Below are positions 58,989 to 64,000 of a stretch of DNA of 64,000 bases, one piece after another. The position numbers were made by a program, and so were the translations under genes. The stretch is from assembly GCA_913778765.1 (NCBI GenBank), contig CAJYXO010000025.1, positions 1 to 64,000 on the forward strand, written 5' to 3'. The notes under the pieces were generated by a model. It was given only the letters and a program-made list of their open reading frames with translations, did no database searches and was not told the DNA's origin. Each line of letters begins with the position of its first letter. The stretch's first letter is position 1. The DNA comes from an uncultured Massilia sp. Its GTDB lineage: Bacteria > Pseudomonadota > Gammaproteobacteria > Burkholderiales > Burkholderiaceae_D.

Positions 58989-60575
58989 ATGATCAAACAA
59001 GCCCTCATCTCCGTTTCCGATAAAACCGGCGTGCTGGATTTCGCGCGCGCACTGTCCGCGCTCGGCGTGAACATCCTGTCGACCGGCGGCACCGCCAAGC
59101 TGCTGCAGGACAATGGCGTGCCGGTGACCGAAGTCGCCGACTACACCGGTTTCCCGGAAATGCTCGATGGCCGCGTCAAGACCCTGCACCCGAAAGTGCA
59201 CGGCGGCATCCTCGCCCGCCGCGACCTCCCCGAGCACGTCGCCAAGCTGGAAGAGCACGGCATCCCGCAGATCGACATGGTGGTGGTGAACCTCTACCCC
59301 TTCCAGGCGACTGTCGCCAAGGAACAGTGCTCGCTGGAAGATGCGATCGAGAACATCGACATCGGCGGCCCGACCATGCTGCGCTCGGCGGCCAAGAACC
59401 ACCGCGACGTGGTCGTGATCGTCGATCCGGCCGACTACGGTCCGGTGCTGGCCGAGATGAAGAGCACGGTCGAGCAGGCCGGTGACGTCGGCTACGAAAC
59501 CAAGTTCCGCCTGGCCAAGAAAGTCTTCGCCCACACCGCGCAATACGACAGCGCGATCACCAACTACCTGACCAGCCTGGGCGACGACCGCCAGCACGGC
59601 ACCCGCGCGGCCTATCCGCAGACCCTGAACCTGCACTTCGAGAAGGTGCAGGACATGCGCTACGGCGAGAACCCGCACCAGAGCGCCGCCTTCTACCGCG
59701 ACCTGGCGCCGGCCGCCGGCAGCCTGGCGAATTACCGCCAGCTGCAGGGCAAGGAACTGTCGTACAACAACATCGCCGATGCCGACGCGGCCTGGGAATG
59801 CGTGAAGTCGATGAAAGGCTTCGACCAGCCGGCCGGCTGCGTGATCATCAAGCACGCGAACCCCTGCGGCGTGGCGATTGGCGCCGACGCGCTGGACGCC
59901 TACCAGCGCGCGCTGAAGACCGATCCGACCTCGGCCTTCGGCGGCATCATCGCCTTCAACGTGCCGGTCGACGGCCGCGCCGCCGAAGCGATCGCCAAGC
60001 TGTTCGTCGAAGTCGTGATCGCGCCGGCCTTCACGCCGGAGGCGCGCCAGATCATGGCGGCCAAGCAGAACGTGCGCCTGCTGGAAATCGCGCTGGGCGA
60101 CGGCCAGAACGCCTTCGACGTCAAGCGCGTCGGCGGCGGCCTGCTGGTGCAGTCGGCGGATGCGAAGAACGTCGGCCTGGACGACCTGCGCGTGGTCAGC
60201 AAGAAGCAGCCGACCCCGCAGCAGCTGCAGGACCTGATGTTCGCCTGGCGCGTCGCCAAGTTCGTGAAATCGAACGCGATCGTGTTCTGCGCCAACGGCA
60301 TGACCCTGGGCGTGGGCGCCGGCCAGATGAGCCGCATCGACTCGGCCCGCATCGCCTCGATCAAGGCCCAGAACGCCGGTCTCTCGCTGGTCGGTTCGGC
60401 GGTGGCCTCGGACGCCTTCTTCCCGTTCCGCGACGGCCTGGACGTGGTGGTCGACGCCGGCGCGACCTGCGTCATCCACCCTGGCGGCTCGATGCGCGAC
60501 CAGGAAGTGATCGACGCGGCGGATGAGCGTGGGGTGGTGATGCTCTATACTGGCACGCGTCACTTCCGTCACTAA
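58989..60575 (+). CDS. purH: Bifunctional purine biosynthesis protein PurH
   Basis: Catalyses the last two steps of IMP synthesis. The ATG at 58989 ([14 protein letters not shown]) is the family start; the ORF track begins 25 codons early. The 528 residues contain the N-terminal IMP cyclohydrolase (MGS-like) domain and the C-terminal AICAR transformylase domain with [18 protein letters not shown] and [11 protein letters not shown]. Length and motifs are normal. The gene ends in a hairpin, with ruvC downstream on the same strand. Confidence 0.97.
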   Translation: MIKQALISVSDKTGVLDFARALSALGVNILSTGGTAKLLQDNGVPVTEVADYTGFPEMLDGRVKTLHPKVHGGILARRDLPEHVAKLEEHGIPQIDMVVVNLYPFQATVAKEQCSLEDAIENIDIGGPTMLRSAAKNHRDVVVIVDPADYGPVLAEMKSTVEQAGDVGYETKFRLAKKVFAHTAQYDSAITNYLTSLGDDRQHGTRAAYPQTLNLHFEKVQDMRYGENPHQSAAFYRDLAPAAGSLANYRQLQGKELSYNNIADADAAWECVKSMKGFDQPAGCVIIKHANPCGVAIGADALDAYQRALKTDPTSAFGGIIAFNVPVDGRAAEAIAKLFVEVVIAPAFTPEARQIMAAKQNVRLLEIALGDGQNAFDVKRVGGGLLVQSADAKNVGLDDLRVVSKKQPTPQQLQDLMFAWRVAKFVKSNAIVFCANGMTLGVGAGQMSRIDSARIASIKAQNAGLSLVGSAVASDAFFPFRDGLDVVVDAGATCVIHPGGSMRDQEVIDAADERGVVMLYTGTRHFRH

Positions 60576-60592
60576 TCCGGAACAGGAAGGAT

Positions 60593-60641
60593 GTGAGCAG
60601 GCGCCAGACCTGTGGTGTCGCACCTGCTCACCTGTGTTTTT
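60593..60641 (+). terminator. Probable terminator after purH
   Basis: GTGAGCAGG (60593) pairs with CCTGCTCAC (60623) across a 21-base loop, followed by CTGTGTTTTTG. The T run is short, so confidence is moderate. Confidence 0.6.
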
Positions 60642-60689
60642 GCACAGTATTTTTCCCACGAAACACGCCAGCCGGTATAACATTCGATA

Positions 60690-61232
60690 ATGATTATTCT
60701 CGGCATCGACCCGGGCCTGCGCACGACGGGGTTCGGGGTCATTGAAAAACACGGGCAGCGGCTGCGCTACATCGCGTCCGGCACCATCAAGACCGGCACG
60801 GAGGGCGCCTTGCCGCCGCGCCTGAAGATCATCCTGGCCGGCATCGGCGAAGTCGTCGCCACCTACAAGCCGGCCTGCGCGGCCATCGAAAAAGTCTTCG
60901 TCAACGTCAATCCGCAGTCGACCCTGCTGCTGGGCGCTGCGCGCGGCGCCGCGATCACGGCGCTGGTCGGCGCCGATCTCGATGTGGCGGAGTACACGCC
61001 GGCCGAGGTCAAGCAGGCCGTGGTCGGCTCCGGCAAGGCCGTCAAGGCGCAAGTCCAGGAGATGGTGGCGCGCCTGCTCAAGCTGCCGGGCCTGCCGGGC
61101 ACCGACGCCGCCGACGCGCTCGGCATCGCGATCTGCCACGCCCACGGCATGGACACGCTGGCGCTGATCGGTTCGCTGTCGCCGGAAAAGCAGGGCCTGC
61201 ACATGCGGCGCGGCCGCCTGGTCTCCTCCTGA
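60690..61232 (+). CDS. ruvC: Crossover junction endodeoxyribonuclease RuvC
   Basis: Resolves Holliday junctions by paired nicks. The 180 residues begin [18 protein letters not shown], with the first catalytic Asp, then Glu in [15 protein letters not shown] and the final pair in [17 protein letters not shown]. Start is the ATG at 60690. ruvA follows after 21 bp and ruvB after ruvA, the usual order. Confidence 0.97.
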   Translation: MIILGIDPGLRTTGFGVIEKHGQRLRYIASGTIKTGTEGALPPRLKIILAGIGEVVATYKPACAAIEKVFVNVNPQSTLLLGAARGAAITALVGADLDVAEYTPAEVKQAVVGSGKAVKAQVQEMVARLLKLPGLPGTDAADALGIAICHAHGMDTLALIGSLSPEKQGLHMRRGRLVSS

Positions 61233-61253
61233 TAAAACAAAGAAAGGTCAACG

Positions 61254-61832
61254 ATGATCGGTCGTCTGTCCGGCGTACTGCTGGAAAAGAATCCCCCGCA
61301 GGTGCTCGTGGATTGCCAGGGCGTCGGCTATGAAGTCGACGTGCCGATGGGCACCTTCTACAACCTGCCGCACACCGGCGAAAAGGTCGTGCTGTTCACG
61401 CACTACGTGGTGCGTGAAGATGCGCACCTGCTGTTCGGCTTCGGATCGAGCAACGAGCGCGCCGTGTTCCGCCAGCTGATCAAGATCACCGGCGTCGGCG
61501 CGCGTACTGCGCTGGCGATCCTGTCCGGCATGTCGGTGGCCGATCTGTCGCAGGCCGTGACGCTGCAGGAAGCCGGGCGCCTGGTCAAGATTCCGGGCAT
61601 CGGCAAGAAGACCGCCGAGCGCCTGCTGCTGGAACTGAAGGGCAAGCTGGGCGCGGACATCGGCGCGGTCGGCGGCGCGGTGCAGGACGACGCCCAGGCA
61701 GACGTGCTCAATGCGCTGCTGGCCTTGGGGTATTCTGACAAGGAAGCGCTGGCCGCGATCAAGAACATGCCGGCCGGGACCAGCGTGTCCGAGGGGATCA
61801 AGCTGGCGTTGAAATCGCTGTCCAAAGCATAA
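61254..61832 (+). CDS. ruvA: Holliday junction DNA helicase subunit RuvA
   Basis: The 192-residue junction-binding tetramer subunit that loads RuvB. OB-fold [21 protein letters not shown], helix-hairpin-helix blocks [18 protein letters not shown] and [20 protein letters not shown], and the C-terminal RuvB-binding domain ([20 protein letters not shown]) are present. AAAGGTCAACG before the ATG is a reasonable Shine-Dalgarno. Confidence 0.97.
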   Translation: MIGRLSGVLLEKNPPQVLVDCQGVGYEVDVPMGTFYNLPHTGEKVVLFTHYVVREDAHLLFGFGSSNERAVFRQLIKITGVGARTALAILSGMSVADLSQAVTLQEAGRLVKIPGIGKKTAERLLLELKGKLGADIGAVGGAVQDDAQADVLNALLALGYSDKEALAAIKNMPAGTSVSEGIKLALKSLSKA

Positions 61833-61834
61833 TC

Positions 61835-61922
61835 CGTCGCCCCCGCGCAAGCGGGGGCCCAAGTTCTGCGTGAGCTGTCGACACGCTCGCAAACTTGGAT
61901 TCCCGCCTGCGCGGGAACGACG
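61835..61922. repeat. Imperfect inverted-repeat element between ruvA and ruvB
   Basis: Two 31-base arms (61835-61865 and 61892-61922), of the type CGTCGCCCCCGCGCAAGCGG and AACTTGGATTCCCGCCTGCG, are inverse complements with about six mismatches, and each arm is itself a small GC-rich hairpin. It fills the ruvA-ruvB gap. It resembles the widespread intergenic palindromes of betaproteobacteria that carry TTCCCGCGCAGGCGGGAA. It would form a strong hairpin in the ruvAB transcript. Confidence 0.8.
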
Positions 61923-61941
61923 TTCATCGGCTAACAAACAT

Positions 61942-63009
61942 ATGAGCATCCAGACCGACAACTTCACCGAGCAGCGCATCATCGACGCCGCGCCGGCCTC
62001 GCCGAACGAGGAGGCGATCGAGCGCGCGCTGCGGCCCAAGCATCTCGACGAATACGTCGGCCAGTCGAAGATCCGCGACCAGCTCGAGATCTTCATCCAC
62101 GCCGCCCGCAAGCGGCGCGAGGCGCTCGACCACACCCTGCTGTTTGGTCCGCCGGGCCTCGGTAAAACCACGCTGGCCCACATCATCGCGCGCGAGATGG
62201 GCGTCAACCTGCGCCAGACTTCCGGCCCGGTGCTGGAGCGTCCCGGCGACCTGGCCGCGCTGCTGACCAACCTCGAAGCCAACGACGTCCTGTTCATCGA
62301 CGAGATCCACCGCCTGTCGCCGGTGGTCGAGGAGATCCTGTACCCCGCGCTCGAGGACTACCAGATCGACATCATGATCGGCGAGGGCCCGGCCGCGCGG
62401 TCCGTGAAGCTCGACCTGCAGCCGTTCACGCTGGTCGGCGCCACCACCCGCGCCGGCATGCTGACCAATCCGCTGCGCGACCGCTTCGGCATCGTCGCCC
62501 GCCTCGAGTTCTACAACGTCGACGAGCTCACCAAGATCGTTACCCGCAGCGCCGCGCTGCTGGAAGCCCCGATCAACGAGGAGGGCGCGCGCGAAGTCGC
62601 CAAGCGGGCCCGGGGCACGCCGCGTATCGCCAACCGCCTGCTGCGGCGCGTGCGCGACTACGCGGAAGTGAAGGGCAACGGCGAGATCACCAAGGAGATG
62701 GCCGACCGCGCGCTGAAGATGCTCGACGTCGACACCGTCGGCTTCGACGTGATGGACCGTAAGCTCCTGGAAGCGGTGCTGTTCAAGTTTGCCGGCGGCC
62801 CGGTCGGCATCGGCAACCTGGCGGCGGCGATCGGCGAAGCGGCCGACACCATCGAGGACGTGCTCGAACCCTACCTGATCCAGCAGGGCTATCTGCAGCG
62901 CACCCCGCGCGGGCGCATCGCGACGCCGCTGGCCTACCAGCACTTCGGCGTCACCGCACCCCGCATCAGCCCCACCGGCGATTTGTGGGACAACCTGCCG
63001 CCGGCATGA
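61942..63009 (+). CDS. ruvB: Holliday junction DNA helicase subunit RuvB
   Basis: The AAA+ motor for branch migration. The ATG at 61942 ([15 protein letters not shown]) is the standard start; the ORF track begins inside the repeat. The 355 residues contain Walker [13 protein letters not shown], Walker [11 protein letters not shown], sensor 1 GATTRAGML, the arginine-finger area [11 protein letters not shown] and a C-terminal winged helix ([17 protein letters not shown]). Nothing is missing. Confidence 0.97.
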   Translation: MSIQTDNFTEQRIIDAAPASPNEEAIERALRPKHLDEYVGQSKIRDQLEIFIHAARKRREALDHTLLFGPPGLGKTTLAHIIAREMGVNLRQTSGPVLERPGDLAALLTNLEANDVLFIDEIHRLSPVVEEILYPALEDYQIDIMIGEGPAARSVKLDLQPFTLVGATTRAGMLTNPLRDRFGIVARLEFYNVDELTKIVTRSAALLEAPINEEGAREVAKRARGTPRIANRLLRRVRDYAEVKGNGEITKEMADRALKMLDVDTVGFDVMDRKLLEAVLFKFAGGPVGIGNLAAAIGEAADTIEDVLEPYLIQQGYLQRTPRGRIATPLAYQHFGVTAPRISPTGDLWDNLPPA

Positions 63010-63482
63010 GCGACTTCCTGCCGATGCAGATCTGGGTCGATGCCGATGCCTGCCCGGCCGCCGTCAAGGAGATCCTGTTCCGCGTGGCCGAGCGCCTGCA
63101 GCTGCAGGTGACCCTGGTGGCGAACCAGCTGATCCGCGTGCCCGGCTCGCGCTTCATCCGCGCCTTGCAGGTGCCGAGCGGGCCGGACGTGGCCGATACC
63201 GAGATCGTCGACAGGCTCGCGCCGGGCGACCTGGTGGTCACCGGCGACATCCCGCTGGCGGCGCGCGTGCTGGAGAAGGGCGGCGACGCGCTCAATCCGC
63301 GCGGTGAGTTCTATACGAAGGACAACATCGCGCAGCAGCTGACGATGCGCGCCTTCATGGAGGAGCTGCGCAGCGGCGGCGTCGACACCGGCGGCCCGAG
63401 CGCCTACAGCCAGGCCGACCGCCAGCAGTTCGCGAATGCGCTGGACCGGCACCTGGCAAGGCGGCGGCCCGCACGCGGTTAG
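63006..63482 (+). CDS. YaiI/YqxD family protein (DUF188)
   Basis: A PIN/NYN-like family member of 158 residues that starts at ATG 63006, overlapping the ruvB stop by four bases; a start at 63024 ([11 protein letters not shown]) is also possible. The characteristic segments are [42 protein letters not shown] and [17 protein letters not shown]. The Asp residues suggest a metal-dependent nuclease-like pocket; a biochemical activity is not established to my knowledge. Confidence 0.93.
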   Translation: MSDFLPMQIWVDADACPAAVKEILFRVAERLQLQVTLVANQLIRVPGSRFIRALQVPSGPDVADTEIVDRLAPGDLVVTGDIPLAARVLEKGGDALNPRGEFYTKDNIAQQLTMRAFMEELRSGGVDTGGPSAYSQADRQQFANALDRHLARRRPARG

Positions 63483-63931
63483 AAGCTTGCGCCTCTGCGT
63501 TCGGTCGACGGGTGGCGCTGCACCAGGATCAGCGAAGGCTCGGCGCGTTCGCTGCGGTAGATGCGGCGCTTGCGGCGCTCCGGGATGCCCGGATAGACGA
63601 AGGCGACGAACAGCACCACCGTGAACGACAGCAGCAGGCCGCTTCCCCACAGCAGCGGAATCTCGTTGCGCGTGGCGAGCGTCACCAGGCCGGCGGCGCC
63701 CGGGATCAGCAGCAGCAGGCCGCCGAGCGTGCGCGTCTGCGCGGAGCGGCGCATGCGGTCGCCCAGCACGGCGATGAAGAAGAAGCTGAGCGCGATCAGC
63801 GCCAGGCCGGTCAAGCCGCCGACGGCAACCCAGCCCGACACGTTGCCATGGGCGCGATCGGCCGCCATCAGCGGCGGCATGATCAGGACCAGCCCGGCCG
63901 CGGCCAGGGCAATCAGACGCAGGACGATCAT
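63479..63931 (-). CDS. Hypothetical inner-membrane protein
   Basis: A 150-residue protein with four predicted membrane helices ([80 protein letters not shown]) and a basic, Arg-rich C-terminal tail. Shine-Dalgarno AAGGA sits about eight bases before the ATG. It is convergent with the YaiI gene, overlapping its end by four bases. I do not recognise the family. The final 69 bp of the window hold no further gene. Confidence 0.8.
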   Translation of the reverse strand: MIVLRLIALAAAGLVLIMPPLMAADRAHGNVSGWVAVGGLTGLALIALSFFFIAVLGDRMRRSAQTRTLGGLLLLIPGAAGLVTLATRNEIPLLWGSGLLLSFTVVLFVAFVYPGIPERRKRRIYRSERAEPSLILVQRHPSTERRGASF

Positions 63932-64000
63932 GAGGACGTCCTTTCAGGGTACAGCGGAATCGTTTTATTTTTCATGGGTCGCAATCGAGGATGGTTTGCG

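Noticed and set aside
58947-61202. 751-residue antisense ORF over purH and ruvC
   Set aside because: Spans two unrelated real genes on the other strand; a shadow.

Overview
The window reads as chromosomal backbone of a high-GC betaproteobacterium. The gene content and order (mreBCD-mrdA-rodA-rlpA; rsmB-DUF4390-NtrY/NtrX; dprA-smg-topB; rplM-rpsI-argC-bactofilin-erpA; dusB-fis-purH-ruvCAB; a DUF3567 protein) fit Burkholderiales, most likely family Oxalobacteraceae (Massilia/Telluria/Janthinobacterium-like). That placement is inference from family knowledge; no search was run. No rRNA, tRNA, CRISPR array, integrase or transposase was seen.

Layout. 1-6.6 kb (+): end of mreB, then mreC, mreD, mrdA, rodA and rlpA, the rod-shape and cell-wall elongation cluster. 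6.6-13.9 kb: two small unknown genes, then a tightly packed minus-strand operon argS > SPOR protein > Tat-signalled dsbA > SDR > birA > coaX > SPOR protein. 14.0-24.7 kb (+): rsmB, DUF4390, an NtrY-type kinase, an NtrX-like regulator lacking the AAA+ domain, a degenerate CobW-like remnant, DUF3567, a class II amidotransferase, an EAL/HDOD protein and an ABC-2 exporter. 24.8-28.5 kb (-): metH. 28.8-36.7 kb: an orphan BrnA-like antitoxin, fmt and def (-), then a LysM protein, dprA, smg and topB (+).

36.7-38.4 kb is the one clearly accessory patch. It holds a low-GC two-gene unit (RusA-like resolvase plus a PD-(D/E)XK-like nuclease candidate), insulated by strong terminators, preceded by an inverted repeat that could be an operator, and followed by an orphan addiction-module antitoxin. 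It is the best candidate for an undescribed system here.

38.5-48.1 kb: two minus-strand ABC exporters, one with its permease fused to an M1 metallopeptidase and one co-transcribed with an exported TAP-type alpha/beta-hydrolase. Between them lie an unknown gene, coq7 and an OsmC-family gene. 48.2-56.1 kb: rplM-rpsI, argC, bactofilin, erpA, then anmK and an M23 endopeptidase (-), then tyrS-dtd. 56.1-64 kb: PEBP-family protein, histidine phosphatase, dusB-fis, purH, ruvC-ruvA-ruvB, a YaiI-family protein and a membrane protein (-).

Three intergenic inverted-repeat elements (49.3, 52.7 and 61.9 kb) look like dispersed repeats; two share a GGGGTCAGA core. Long ORFs antisense to metH, the M1/ABC fusion, the mre cluster and others are codon-bias shadows and are left out. 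Gene starts were chosen from overlaps, Shine-Dalgarno sequences and family length, and are flagged where uncertain.
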